Below, one piece after another: positions 24,608-33,022 of a DNA stretch of 57,069 nucleotides. A program made the translations under genes and the position numbers. This stretch comes from Streptomyces olivaceoviridis. Its GTDB lineage: Bacteria > Actinomycetota > Actinomycetes > Streptomycetales > Streptomycetaceae. The notes beneath the pieces were generated by a model. The model saw only the letters and a list, made by a program, of their open reading frames with translations. It was not told where the DNA came from and did no database searches. Numbering within the stretch: position 1 is the first letter of the stretch; each line of letters starts with the position of its first letter. Location: positions 1 to 57,069 of the forward strand of contig NZ_BMUI01000041.1 of the NCBI RefSeq assembly GCF_014650115.1. The letters run 5' to 3'.

Positions 24608-27019
24608 TTGAATCACTCCCGTAACCGGGCCGCGTCCCCACAGGGTGCGCGCGGGCCCCGACGGCGCCTGGCCGCGACCGTGGCGATCACGGCCGCGGCA
24701 CTCGCGTTCTCCGCGCTGCCCGGCTCGGCCGGCGCCGCCCCCCTGTCCCACGCCCCCGACGGCGCCCGCACCACGGGAGCGCTCCGGCAGATCAAGGCGG
24801 CACCCAGGCCGGGGTCCGGGACCGTCCACCTGTCGCCCGGTCAGCGCCGGCGGCTCCTCGACCAGGCGGCCGACGCGGCGGCGGGCACCGCCCGTGCGCT
24901 GCGTCTCGGCCCTGAGGAGAAACTGATCCCGAAGGACGTGGTCCAGGACGCCGACGGCACGGTCCACACCCGCTACGAGCGCACCTATTCCGGGCTGCCC
25001 GTCATCGGCGGCGACCTGATCGTCCATGAGCGGCACGGAGGAGCCCGCACCGTCACCTACGCCTCCGAGAAGAAGCTGACCCTGCCGACGACCGCGGCCA
25101 AGGTGCCGGCCGCCACGGCGAAGAAGGCGGCCCTGGGCAAGGCCATGGCGAAGGGCACCCGCAAGACGGCCACGCACTCGGCTCCCCGCAAGGTCGTCTG
25201 GATGCTGGGTGACCAGCCGAGACTGGCTTGGGAGACGGTCGTCACCGGCGTGCAGCAGGACGGCTCCCCCAGCGAACGCCACGTCGTGACGGACGCCGCG
25301 AGCGAGGCCGTCCTGGAGAACGCCGAACACGTGGAGTCCGCCCAGGGCAACAGCCTCTACAGCGGGCAGGTCACGATCGGCTCCACCCGCCAGGACGACG
25401 GCACGTACGCCCTGATCGACCCCCAGCGCGGTGGCCACCGGACGCTCGACTCAAGTGTCACATCCAACGGTGTCCTGTTCACCAACGATGTCGACGTGTG
25501 GGGCGACGGTACGGCGGCGAACCCCCAGACCGCGGCGGTGGACGCCGCGTACGGCGCACGGACGACGTGGGACTTCTACCTCGACCGCTTCGGCCGCAAC
25601 GGCATAGCCGACGACGGCCGCGGCAGCACCTCCCGGGTCCACTACGAACAGCAGCCCGGGGTCCCCCTCGCCAACGCCAACTGGCAGGACGGCTGCTTCT
25701 GCATGAGCTACGGCGACGGCGCGGACGGGCACCACCCGGTGACGTCCCTGGACATAGCCGCGCACGAGATGACGCACGGAGTCACCTCCTCCACGGCCGC
25801 ACTGGGCGACTACGGCGAATCACCGGCCCTCAACGAGGCGATCAGCGACATGATGGCCGCCGCCGTGGAGTTCTACGCCGACAACCCGAACGACGTGCCC
25901 GACTACACGATGGCCGAGCTGGACGATCTGCACGGTGACGGCAAGCCCATCCGGTACATGGACCTGCCCTCCAAGGCCGGCATCAGCTCCGTCGGGTACG
26001 CGCCCCTGGACTACTGGACGCCTCAGGCGAAGTCGGACGAACCACATATGGCGGCCGGGGTGGGTGACCACTTCTTCTACCTGCTCGCCGAGGGCAGCGG
26101 GCAGAAGACCATCAACGGCGTGGCCTACGACAGCCCCACCTATGACGGGCTGCCGGTGGCGGGCATCGGGCTGACCGACGCCGCCGACGTGGTGTACCGC
26201 GCGCTCACCGTCTACATGACCAGCACCACCGACTACGCCGGCGCCCGGACCGCGACGCTCCAGGCCGCCGCCGACCTCTACGGTTCGGGCAGCGCCGCCT
26301 ACGAGGCCGTCGCCAACGCCTGGGCGGCCGTCAACGTGGGGACGGGCTTCGTCCACCACATCGCCGTGGAGCCGCCGCCGACCGAGCCGGTGGCGGTCGG
26401 TCAGCCTGTCCGCCGCCAGATCACGGCATCCAGCAGCCGTCCCGGCGCGCTGAGCTACTCCGCCAAGTCGCTGCCCCGGGGCCTGTCGATCGACCACGCC
26501 ACCGGTCTCATCACCGGTACGCCCGACAAGGCCGGCGACTACAGCTCGGCCATCGTCATCACGGACGCGACCGGGGACACCCGGGACCTCTCGTTCACCT
26601 GGACCGCTCTCGAATCCGGCGGACACTTCTTCGTCAACCCCACCACCTACGTGATCCCCAAGTGGGGCACCGTCGAGTCCCCGTTGGTCGTCCGGGGGAA
26701 GCCGGGCAGCGCACCGAGTGACCTCAAGGTCACGGTCGATCTCGACCACGGGTTCAGCAACGCCATGGTGATCGACCTGATCGGCCCCGACGGCACCGTC
26801 ATCCACGTGAAGACCTGGGGACCCTGGGTGCTCACGCCCGAGCTGCACGAGACCTACACGGTCGACGCCTCGGCGCTCCCCACCGTCGGCACCTGGAAGC
26901 TGCGCGTGACCGACGGCACCCCGGGCTTCTACAACCTGGACCCGGGTCATCTCCAGCGCTGGAGCCTGGACTTCTCGGGCACCGGCCCCGCGGCCACGGC
27001 CGGCTCGCCCGCCCGGTAG
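24608..27019 (+). CDS. Secreted M4 (thermolysin-type) metalloprotease with Ig-like and P domains
   Basis: An 803-residue exported zinc protease. Order: Sec signal peptide (hydrophobic core, cleavage after 'S-A-G-A-A'), FTP/PepSY propeptide to about residue 230, M4 catalytic domain with 'A-A-H-E-M-T-H-G-V' (zinc ligands H386 and H390) and 'A-L-N-E-A-I-S-D' (third ligand E410), spaced as in thermolysin, then a putative Ig-like domain ('L-P-R-G-L-S-I-D', 'I-T-G-T-P-D-K-A-G-D-Y') and a C-terminal proprotein-convertase P domain ('D-L-I-G-P-D-G-T', 'T-W-K-L-R-V-T-D'). TTG 24608 is chosen because GAAGGA lies eight bases upstream and the signal peptide follows directly. Role: extracellular protein breakdown. 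Confidence 0.93.
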   Translation: MNHSRNRAASPQGARGPRRRLAATVAITAAALAFSALPGSAGAAPLSHAPDGARTTGALRQIKAAPRPGSGTVHLSPGQRRRLLDQAADAAAGTARALRLGPEEKLIPKDVVQDADGTVHTRYERTYSGLPVIGGDLIVHERHGGARTVTYASEKKLTLPTTAAKVPAATAKKAALGKAMAKGTRKTATHSAPRKVVWMLGDQPRLAWETVVTGVQQDGSPSERHVVTDAASEAVLENAEHVESAQGNSLYSGQVTIGSTRQDDGTYALIDPQRGGHRTLDSSVTSNGVLFTNDVDVWGDGTAANPQTAAVDAAYGARTTWDFYLDRFGRNGIADDGRGSTSRVHYEQQPGVPLANANWQDGCFCMSYGDGADGHHPVTSLDIAAHEMTHGVTSSTAALGDYGESPALNEAISDMMAAAVEFYADNPNDVPDYTMAELDDLHGDGKPIRYMDLPSKAGISSVGYAPLDYWTPQAKSDEPHMAAGVGDHFFYLLAEGSGQKTINGVAYDSPTYDGLPVAGIGLTDAADVVYRALTVYMTSTTDYAGARTATLQAAADLYGSGSAAYEAVANAWAAVNVGTGFVHHIAVEPPPTEPVAVGQPVRRQITASSSRPGALSYSAKSLPRGLSIDHATGLITGTPDKAGDYSSAIVITDATGDTRDLSFTWTALESGGHFFVNPTTYVIPKWGTVESPLVVRGKPGSAPSDLKVTVDLDHGFSNAMVIDLIGPDGTVIHVKTWGPWVLTPELHETYTVDASALPTVGTWKLRVTDGTPGFYNLDPGHLQRWSLDFSGTGPAATAGSPAR

Positions 27020-27162
27020 CGCGCGGAGTGGCCACCGCTCGGCGGCCAGGGGTCGCTCCCCTGGAAGTCCCGCGGTGGCCGCGAGCGTTGCATGACCCGG
27101 CCGGTGCTCGCGCTCACCCACGCTCTTCTGGTGGGGAAGGCGACCGTGCGGCAGCGGGGGAA

Positions 27163-27199
27163 GCCTGCGCGGCGCGTTGTCAGGCCGCGCCGCGCAGGC
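27163..27199. terminator. Strong bidirectional hairpin terminator
   Basis: Perfect 14-bp arms, GCCTGCGCGGCGCG at 27163-27176 and CGCGCCGCGCAGGC at 27186-27199, with a 9-nt loop. It lies three bases beyond the MFS stop and 144 nt beyond the protease stop, between convergent genes, so it can end both transcripts. Confidence 0.85.
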
Positions 27200-27201
27200 G
27201 G

Positions 27202-28389
27202 TCAGGGCGTCAGCTCGACCACGCGCGACCGCTCCGGCGAGGGACGCAGGACGCCGGCCGCCGCGGCAGCCGTCGCGCAGAACAGGGCGAGGAGCAGGAA
27301 GGTGTGGTTGAGGGCCATGAGATGGGTCATCCAGCCGATGATCGCGGGGCCCGCGAGCATGCCGAGGTAGCCGAGTCCGGCGACCCGGGACACGTTGGTG
27401 CCCGCCGCCGTGGGGTCGGCGTGTCCCGCGGCGCTGAAGAGTTGTGGGATACAGCCGGACAGGCCCAGGCCGAACAGCGCCCAGCCGGTCAGTGCCGCCC
27501 AGACCCAGGGTGAGAGGGCCACGACCGTGATGCCGACGGCGGCCAGGGCCGAGCCGTACCGCAGGACGGCGACCGGTCCGAACCGCGCGGATGTCCGGTC
27601 CGCCAGGAGCCTGCCGATGGTCATCGTCGCCGCGAACGTCCCGTAGGCGAAGGCGGCGGTGCTCTCCGGCGCGCCCAGAACGGTCTTGAGATGCAGGACG
27701 CTCCAGTCGTTGGCGGCCCCCTCGCACAGCATGATCAGCAGGGCCAGAACGGCCAGGAGCCAGATCCGGGTGGGAACGGAGCGGCTCCCCGCCCCGGGCT
27801 CCCCCTCCGTAGCGGTCACGGGGGCGGACGGCTCGGCGGGCAGGAGACCACGAGCCGATACCAGGGCGGTGACGACGCCGACGCCTGCTGCGGCGCCCAG
27901 CGTCGTGGTCGTGCCCCATCCGATGTCGATGGCCACGGCGCCGGCGAGCGCGGCCAGGACGCCGCCGACGGAGAACGTGGCATGGAAGGCCGACATGACG
28001 GGCCGTTCGTACGCCTTCTCCACCTGCACGGCGTGCGCGTTCATGCTCACGTCGAGGGTGCCGTTGCCGAAACCGAAGACCAGCAGGGCCGCTGCGAGGG
28101 CCCACGGCTCCTGGGCGAGACCGGGCAGCACCAGGGTCACGCTGCACAGCACTCCGGCCGCCGGAACGACGGTGCGCGTGCCGAGCCGGTCGGACAGACG
28201 CCCGCCGACCTGCATGCCGGCGAAGGCCCCTGCCCCCAGCAACACGAGGAACCCGCCCAGGGCCGCGTGACTGATGCCCACGCGTTCCTCGACGGCCGGG
28301 ATCTGCACCACCCACATGCCCAGCAACGTGCCGTTGAGGACGAAGTAGACAAACGTCACAACGCGAGAGACGCGCAGCGCTCTTTTCAT
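27202..28389 (-). CDS. MFS transporter
   Basis: A 395-residue major facilitator transporter with about 12 membrane segments. The loop between segments 2 and 3 reads 'G-G-R-L-S-D-R-L-G-T-R', the family signature, and the equivalent second-half loop reads 'G-R-L-L-A-D-R-T-S-A-R-F-G'. 'F-G-F-G-N-G-T-L-D-V-S-M-N-A-H-A' is typical of the sugar/fucose-permease-like group of actinobacteria. It is divergent from a DeoR regulator; the 76-nt shared region carries an inverted repeat, so the regulator probably controls this gene. Cargo may be a sugar or related compound, by the DeoR link only. Confidence 0.9.
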   Translation of the reverse strand: MKRALRVSRVVTFVYFVLNGTLLGMWVVQIPAVEERVGISHAALGGFLVLLGAGAFAGMQVGGRLSDRLGTRTVVPAAGVLCSVTLVLPGLAQEPWALAAALLVFGFGNGTLDVSMNAHAVQVEKAYERPVMSAFHATFSVGGVLAALAGAVAIDIGWGTTTTLGAAAGVGVVTALVSARGLLPAEPSAPVTATEGEPGAGSRSVPTRIWLLAVLALLIMLCEGAANDWSVLHLKTVLGAPESTAAFAYGTFAATMTIGRLLADRTSARFGPVAVLRYGSALAAVGITVVALSPWVWAALTGWALFGLGLSGCIPQLFSAAGHADPTAAGTNVSRVAGLGYLGMLAGPAIIGWMTHLMALNHTFLLLALFCATAAAAAGVLRPSPERSRVVELTP

Positions 28390-28432
28390 ATCTCCACCCT
28401 AACGAACGCGATGGCCGTTTGTAACCCGACCA

Positions 28433-28455
28433 TTCGAACGTCTCACATGTTCGAA
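28433..28455. promoter_or_regulatory. Candidate DeoR operator
   Basis: Perfect inverted repeat TTCGAAC (28433-28439) and GTTCGAA (28449-28455) separated by nine bases, in the divergent MFS/DeoR promoter region and overlapping the upstream edge of the deoR ribosome binding site. Likely the autoregulatory site of the DeoR protein. Confidence 0.55.
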
Positions 28456-28465
28456 AGGAGTGGTG

Positions 28466-29239
28466 TTGAATCACGGTATGAGCACCGTGGAACGTCATCG
28501 ACTGATCGCCCAGGCCGTCCAGGAGGCAGGAACGGCCACAGTCGCCGAACTGGCCGACCTGACGGGTGCCTCGGAAATGACCGTCCGCCGCGATCTGGAC
28601 CACTTGGCCGCGCAAGGCGTCCTCGAACGGTTCCGCGGCGGGGCTCGCACCCTCCTCCTGCGAGGGGACGAACCCCCCTTCGCGCTGCGCACCCATGAAG
28701 CCGTCGACGCCAAACGCCGGATCGCGGCAGAGGTGGCCTCGCTCATCACCGACGGGGAGACCGTCCTGCTGGACAGCGGCACGACCTGTCTGGAAGTCGC
28801 GCGCCTGCTGCGCGGACGGCAGATCACCGTGATGCCCCTGTCACTGCAAGCGATCGACATCCTCGGGGACGCCCCCGAACCGACTGCGCTCCTCGTGCCC
28901 GGGGGCCGGCCCCGCGCCGGCGAAGGAGCCCTCATCGGGCCCCTCACCCTCGCCTCCCTGTCGGCGTTGCGGTTCGACACCGCCGTCCTGGGCTGCTGCG
29001 GCCTGACCGCCGGCGACGGCATGACCGCCTACGACCTCGACGAAGCAGCGGTGAAGAAGGCGGTCATCACATCGGCGCGGCGCGTCATCGCCGCCGCCGA
29101 CGGCAGCAAACTCGGGCGCACCGCACACGCCTACGTCGGGCCCTCCACCTTGGTCGACGTCCTCGTCACCGACACCACCGCGCCCGCCGACGAGACCACC
29201 GCACTGGAGAACAACGGCATCACCCTCAAGATCGTCTGA
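28466..29239 (+). CDS. DeoR/GlpR-family transcriptional regulator
   Basis: A 257-residue repressor. The N-terminal DeoR helix-turn-helix is 'V-A-E-L-A-D-L-T-G-A-S-E-M-T-V-R-R-D-L-D-H-L' and the sugar-phosphate sensor domain has 'L-D-S-G-T-T-C-L-E-V-A-R', 'L-V-P-G-G' and 'A-V-L-G-C-C-G-L-T'. It ends with 'A-A-D-G-S-K-L-G-R' as usual. TTG 28466 has AAGGAG five bases upstream; ATG 28478 is an alternative with poorer spacing. It likely controls the divergent MFS gene in response to a phosphorylated sugar. Confidence 0.9.
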   Translation: MNHGMSTVERHRLIAQAVQEAGTATVAELADLTGASEMTVRRDLDHLAAQGVLERFRGGARTLLLRGDEPPFALRTHEAVDAKRRIAAEVASLITDGETVLLDSGTTCLEVARLLRGRQITVMPLSLQAIDILGDAPEPTALLVPGGRPRAGEGALIGPLTLASLSALRFDTAVLGCCGLTAGDGMTAYDLDEAAVKKAVITSARRVIAAADGSKLGRTAHAYVGPSTLVDVLVTDTTAPADETTALENNGITLKIV

Positions 29240-29471
29240 ATCCGCCGGCCGTCACGTCCCCGCCCAGGGCAGACACGCGCTGGGCGTGCCAACCGGGTGG
29301 TCAGGAGCGGACGTTCGCCCGGACCGCCTCTTCGATGGGTGTCCGTACCTGGTCGGCGCGTCCTTGCCGGCTCCGGTGTCCTGGCGCAGGCACCAGCCGC
29401 GAGACAGGCCGTGGGCAGCCGGACGCGTCCCGTGTACGGGCACCAGCGGGCGGTGAAGCGACCTGTTCACC

Positions 29472-29971
29472 ATGACCCAGCAGCCGCCGAACTTCGCCCG
29501 GTACGTGTTCCTCGACCCGCGTGCCGAGGATTTCCACGCCGACCTCGACGAGGCGAAGAACCTGCTGGTCGCGGCGCTCCGCACGACCGCCGGACGCGAC
29601 CCGCCGGACGCGACCCGCTGGACCGGAAGGTGACCGGGCTCATCGGCGAACTCTCCGCGCGCAGCACCGATTTCAGCGCCCGCTGGGTCAAGCACGACGT
29701 GCGCCGCCATGCTCGCGGACGCAAGGTCGTCCACCACCCGGTCGTCGGAACGATGGACCTCGCGTACGACGACTTCGCGCTGCCAGGCGACCCGGACGTC
29801 TCCATCACCACCTACACCGCAGATCCCGGTACGCCCAGCGCTGACGCCCTCACCCTGCCGGCGACCTGGGCCGATACGCAGAAGCAGCCGCGGACGGCCA
29901 ACGGCGCCCACGGGCCTTCGACCACGAGCACGGTCGGCGCGTCTGAGCGCCGTGACGGCGAAGACCGATAG
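29472..29971 (+). pseudogene. Remnant of an XRE/MmyB-type regulator (ligand-binding domain only)
   Basis: The first frame gives 'N-F-A-R-Y-V-F-L-D-P-R-A-E-D-F', the start of an MmyB-like ligand-binding domain. At about 29600 the reading shifts, and the new frame gives 'V-T-G-L-I-G-E-L-S-A-R-S-T-D-F', 'V-V-H-H-P-V-V-G-T-M-D-L' and 'Y-T-A-D-P-G-T-P-S-A-D-A-L', the rest of the same domain. The N-terminal helix-turn-helix expected in this family is not found upstream. So the gene is both truncated and frameshifted. Confidence 0.7.
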
Positions 29972-30135
29972 AGCCGGCCCATCCCTGCCGGCCCCGCACA
30001 TGTCCCGCCGGGATTCCGTCCATTCGGATCACGTGCCGTCCGGTCGACCTGACGGCCGGCCGGGCCCCGGTCCCTTCGCGGGATCGGGCACCCGGGCTCG
30101 ACGGCGCCTGCCGCCGGGAGGCGACGGGGAAGTGA

Positions 30136-30224
<89 letters not shown>

Positions 30225-30282
30225 TTCAAGTGCTCCGGCGGTTGAGCCGCCGTCGCTCTGTCGTTGAAAATACTGCCAGACG

Positions 30283-30314
30283 CCTCTGACGCTGACCTGA
30301 CATTCCTCTGACGC
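30283..30314. repeat. CCTCTGACGC direct repeat, 22-bp period
   Basis: CCTCTGACGC occurs at 30283-30292 and 30305-30314, with CTGAC pieces between. On the minus strand this is a series of GTCAG elements lying upstream of the tRNA-like gene and followed by the AT-rich TATTTT near 30270, a possible -10 element for it. Confidence 0.6.
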
Positions 30315-30346
30315 CTAGCGGGCCGCGCCGCGTCCGCGATCGTGTG

Positions 30347-31426
30347 TCAGGCGCCGTCCGTCAGCGCCCAGACGTGGACGGACCGCCGGTCCTCGGAGAC
30401 CGTGTACCAGGCGCCGTCGCCGGCCGCCCCGACGGGACCCGCGACCGGGTGGGGATAGGTGATCCCTCCACGCAGGGTCATACCGGCCGTGTCCACCAGC
30501 CAGTGGCGGGCCGGACCGTGGCCCCCGTCGCTGCCGGAGGTCCCGGCGACGATGGTGTCCTCGTCCGCGAAGGCCGCCTCGAAGTCCCAGTACACCCGCC
30601 CGCCGCCCGGGAGCCTCGCCACGGCGCCCTCCGCGTCCAGGTCGCGCGACCTCGCGCCGTCCTCCACCGCGTGCAGGTACAGGGCGTCCTGCTGCACGTC
30701 GGTGGTCAGCAGACGCCGACCCGACGGGCTCACGTCCAGCAGCACCGTCTCGTCGCCGATCGTGCGGACGGACAGGCCCCGGCCGTCCCACCGCCCCCAC
30801 AGCGCCGGGGAGCCCTCCTCGCCCTCGCCGATGCTCAGGCCCATCTGCGCGGGGTCGGGGTGCGAAGTGTGGAACGAGCCCGAGGCCACCGTCCCGGTGC
30901 TCACCCGTCCCATGACCCGGCCGTCGGCGGCGTCCAGGACGAGCCACAGCTCGTCCGGCTCCTCGTCCGCCGCCACATCGCCGTCCCCGGCGAGCGGGCC
31001 GCGCACGTGCGCCCAGACCAGCTTGCCGTCGGCGGAGAACGCCGCCGAGCCGCTGTCGGCGCAGCCGTGCTCCTCGTCGTCGGCGTACTCGACGAACGCG
31101 CCGTGCGTCACCGGGCACTCACCGGCCCAGCAGCCGTGGCGCACCTCCCACACGACGGCCCCGGTCGCGGCCACGCAGCGCACCGCGTGCACTCCCGCGA
31201 ACACGGCCGTGCCGTCGTCCGGGGAGACCGTCACGGTGCCGAAACCGCGCGGCCAGGGGACGGGAAAGCGCACCGTGGCACCCGAGTCCGGGTCGAGCGC
31301 GACGAGTTCGGCGTCGCCGCGCTGCACGAGCAGCCTGCGGCCGGTCCGGTGCGGGAGCGCGGGCGCGTCCGCGGACCCCGGGTCAAGGGGCGCGTCGATG
31401 GTGGAGACGAGACGGACAGCGGTCAC
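30347..31426 (-). CDS. Beta-propeller-like protein of unknown function
   Basis: A 359-residue soluble protein with repeating pieces of the PQQ/WD-like propeller type ('L-V-A-L-D-P-D-S-G-A-T-V-R-F-P', 'T-V-S-P-D-D-G-T-A-V-F-A-G', 'A-V-R-C-V-A-A-T-G-A-V-V-W-E-V', 'L-L-D-V-S-P-S-G-R-R-L-L-T', 'W-L-V-D-T-A-G-M-T-L'). No signal peptide or membrane segment is visible. The GTG at 31426 has GGAAGG upstream. Propellers of this kind usually serve as binding platforms. No partner gene is adjacent. Confidence 0.75.
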   Translation of the reverse strand: MTAVRLVSTIDAPLDPGSADAPALPHRTGRRLLVQRGDAELVALDPDSGATVRFPVPWPRGFGTVTVSPDDGTAVFAGVHAVRCVAATGAVVWEVRHGCWAGECPVTHGAFVEYADDEEHGCADSGSAAFSADGKLVWAHVRGPLAGDGDVAADEEPDELWLVLDAADGRVMGRVSTGTVASGSFHTSHPDPAQMGLSIGEGEEGSPALWGRWDGRGLSVRTIGDETVLLDVSPSGRRLLTTDVQQDALYLHAVEDGARSRDLDAEGAVARLPGGGRVYWDFEAAFADEDTIVAGTSGSDGGHGPARHWLVDTAGMTLRGGITYPHPVAGPVGAAGDGAWYTVSEDRRSVHVWALTDGA

Positions 31427-31787
31427 GGAGCCTTCCGGCGTGCGGGACAGGATGTGAACGGGTCCACCTTACGGGGACACGGACACAGGCCGGCTGGGCA
31501 TGCGGGACGCGTCATGGGTGTGCGTCCGCGCACCGGCGGGTCGCCGGCCTCGTCCCGGCCCCATCCGGTGCGCGCCCCGGTGGGCGTGGTGCGCGAGACC
31601 CCCCGCTCCGGCCGCGTCGGTACGGCGGACCACCTGCCCGGAGGTGTCGTGGAAGCGAGGCCGCACTCAGGCCATGACCGGGGTGGGCCTCGCTGAGGTG
31701 CGGGTTCCGTCGCCTTGCCGAAGAATCGTCTACGTCTGGGTTCCTCCTGGAGAGCCCTGCGTCCGCGGGCGCTGCGCGGGTGTGGCA

Positions 31788-31933
31788 GGACGCGGCCCGC
31801 TGCTGAGGCGATGGCGTCATTCCCGTTTCCCTCACCGCGGGCGGGTTCCATGCGCTGGGGACCGGCCAGGCGCCTGGGGTCCGGGCGGATGCCGGGGTGT
31901 CACAGGCTCGATCGGACGCGGCCCGCTGCTGAG
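31788..31933. repeat. Exact 20-bp direct repeats 126 bp apart
   Basis: GGACGCGGCCCGCTGCTGAG is found at 31788-31807 and 31914-31933. Similarity extends leftward with a gap (GGTGT-nn-CAGG precedes both), so a longer ancestral copy seems to have been duplicated. Confidence 0.85.
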
Positions 31934-31941
31934 CGGGCCGC
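31918..31941 (+). promoter_or_regulatory. Perfect hairpin just before the SDR ribosome binding site
   Basis: Arms GCGGCCCGCT (31918-31927) and AGCGGGCCGC (31932-31941) with a GCTG loop; the GGAGAGG Shine-Dalgarno begins at 31948. It could be a terminator for upstream transcription, an attenuator or an RNA structure controlling SDR translation. The upstream copy of the 20-bp repeat cannot form it. Confidence 0.5.
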
Positions 31942-31965
31942 ACTTCTGGAGAGGTGTACCGCCCG

Positions 31966-32739
31966 ATGCAGATCGATCTGAGCGGACGTACGGCGCTGGT
32001 CACCGGGTCGACGGCGGGAATCGGGGAGGCGACCGCGCGGGCGCTGGCCGCCGCCGGGGCCGATGTCGTGGTCAACGGCCGTCATGCCGACCGTGTCGCC
32101 GAGACGGCGGAGCGGATCGGGGGACGTGGCGTCACGGCCGACGTCGGGACGGCCGAGGGGACGGCCGTCCTGATCCGGCACCTGCCCGAGGTCGACATCC
32201 TGGTCAACAACACCGGCGTCTTCGAGACCAGGCCCGTGTTCGAGATCCCCGACGCGGACTGGCTGCGGCTCTACGAGGTCAACGTGCTCTCCGGGGTGCG
32301 CCTGGCGCGCCACTACGTACCGCGGATGGTCGGGCGCGGGTGGGGCCGTGTGATCTTCGTCAGCAGTGAGGCGGGCGTGCAGACGCCGACGGACATGGTC
32401 CACTACGGGACGACCAAGACGGCGCAGCTGGCCGTGTCCCGTGGCATGGCCCAGGAGGTCGCCGGCACCGGGGTGACGGTGAACTGTGTGCTGCCCGGGC
32501 CCACGATGAGCGACGGCGTGCTGGCCATGTTCGACGAGCTGTATCCCGGCCTCGACCCGGTTGAGCAGGAGCGGCGCTACCTGGCCGAGAACCGTGCCGC
32601 CGCGTCCCTGCTCAGACGCCTGATCCGTCCCCATGAGGTGGCCAGCATGATCACTTACGTGGCGTCGGAGCACGCCTCGGCGACCACGGGCAGGGCGCTC
32701 GGCGCCGACGGCGGCCTCGTTCCCACGATCGTCCCTTGA
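31966..32739 (+). CDS. SDR-family oxidoreductase
   Basis: A 257-residue classical short-chain dehydrogenase. The cofactor motif is 'V-T-G-S-T-A-G-I-G' (TGxxxGxG), followed by 'N-N-T-G', catalytic 'V-S-S-E-A-G' and 'Y-G-T-T-K' (Tyr and Lys of the active site), and it ends 'A-L-G-A-D-G-G'. An Arg after beta strand 2 ('V-N-G-R-H') suggests NADP(H). ATG 31966 is preferred over a GTG four codons upstream that overlaps the GGAGAGG site. Substrate unknown. It precedes an aldo/keto reductase and SRPBCC gene but is separated by 283 nt with its own regulatory repeats. Confidence 0.92.
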   Translation: MQIDLSGRTALVTGSTAGIGEATARALAAAGADVVVNGRHADRVAETAERIGGRGVTADVGTAEGTAVLIRHLPEVDILVNNTGVFETRPVFEIPDADWLRLYEVNVLSGVRLARHYVPRMVGRGWGRVIFVSSEAGVQTPTDMVHYGTTKTAQLAVSRGMAQEVAGTGVTVNCVLPGPTMSDGVLAMFDELYPGLDPVEQERRYLAENRAAASLLRRLIRPHEVASMITYVASEHASATTGRALGADGGLVPTIVP

Positions 32740-32807
32740 GGCGGCGGTGGCTCACGGTGGCCGTCGTCTCTGCCCCGCCTGCCTTCTCGGCGCGACGGCG
32801 ACCCCAC

Positions 32808-32861
32808 TTGCATTACCCCGCGCCTGCAATTATCTTCGTAAACAACAAAGCGCGCCTGCAA
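32808..32861 (+). promoter_or_regulatory. AT-rich promoter region with TGCAA repeats
   Basis: In an otherwise very GC-rich area, CGCGCCTGCAA occurs at 32819-32829 and 32851-32861 (period 32), and TTGCA at 32808-32812 forms an inverted repeat with the first TGCAA. The AT-rich stretch between probably contains the promoter of the aldo/keto reductase/SRPBCC operon, and the repeats look like repressor half-sites, for example for an HxlR- or MarR-type protein. None is encoded next to it. Confidence 0.5.
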
Positions 32862-33022
32862 ATGTTCGTGTCGCGCGTCCGGCCCCGCCCTCCGCGGGTG
32901 CGGCCGTACAGCGAGTGTCACGACCGCGCGGACAGCCCGCCGGGGCATCCGCCCGGCGACGCCTCACCCCGACCGCGCCAGGGATGCCCCGGCGCGAACA
33001 TACCGATCGAAAAGGCACCACC

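Larger units (their letters stand above)
31427..31965. other. About 540 nt without a supported gene, with a 20-bp repeat pair
   Basis: No convincing gene on either strand. It holds two exact 20-bp direct repeats (31788-31807 and 31914-31933) 126 bp apart and, within the second, one arm of a perfect hairpin in front of the SDR gene. Confidence 0.5.

Noticed and set aside
25820..28696. 958-codon open frame on the minus strand across the protease and MFS genes
   Set aside because: It is Arg/Gly/His-rich shadow sequence over the M4 protease and runs in the wrong frame through the MFS gene. No domain is visible.
29252..30001. Minus-strand 249-codon frame over the MmyB remnant
   Set aside because: The plus strand carries recognisable MmyB-domain motifs and the minus frame carries none.
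31423..31851. 142-codon minus-strand frame upstream of the beta-propeller gene
   Set aside because: It is Arg/Pro-rich without motifs and overlaps the propeller gene start by a few bases in another frame; no ribosome binding site supports it.
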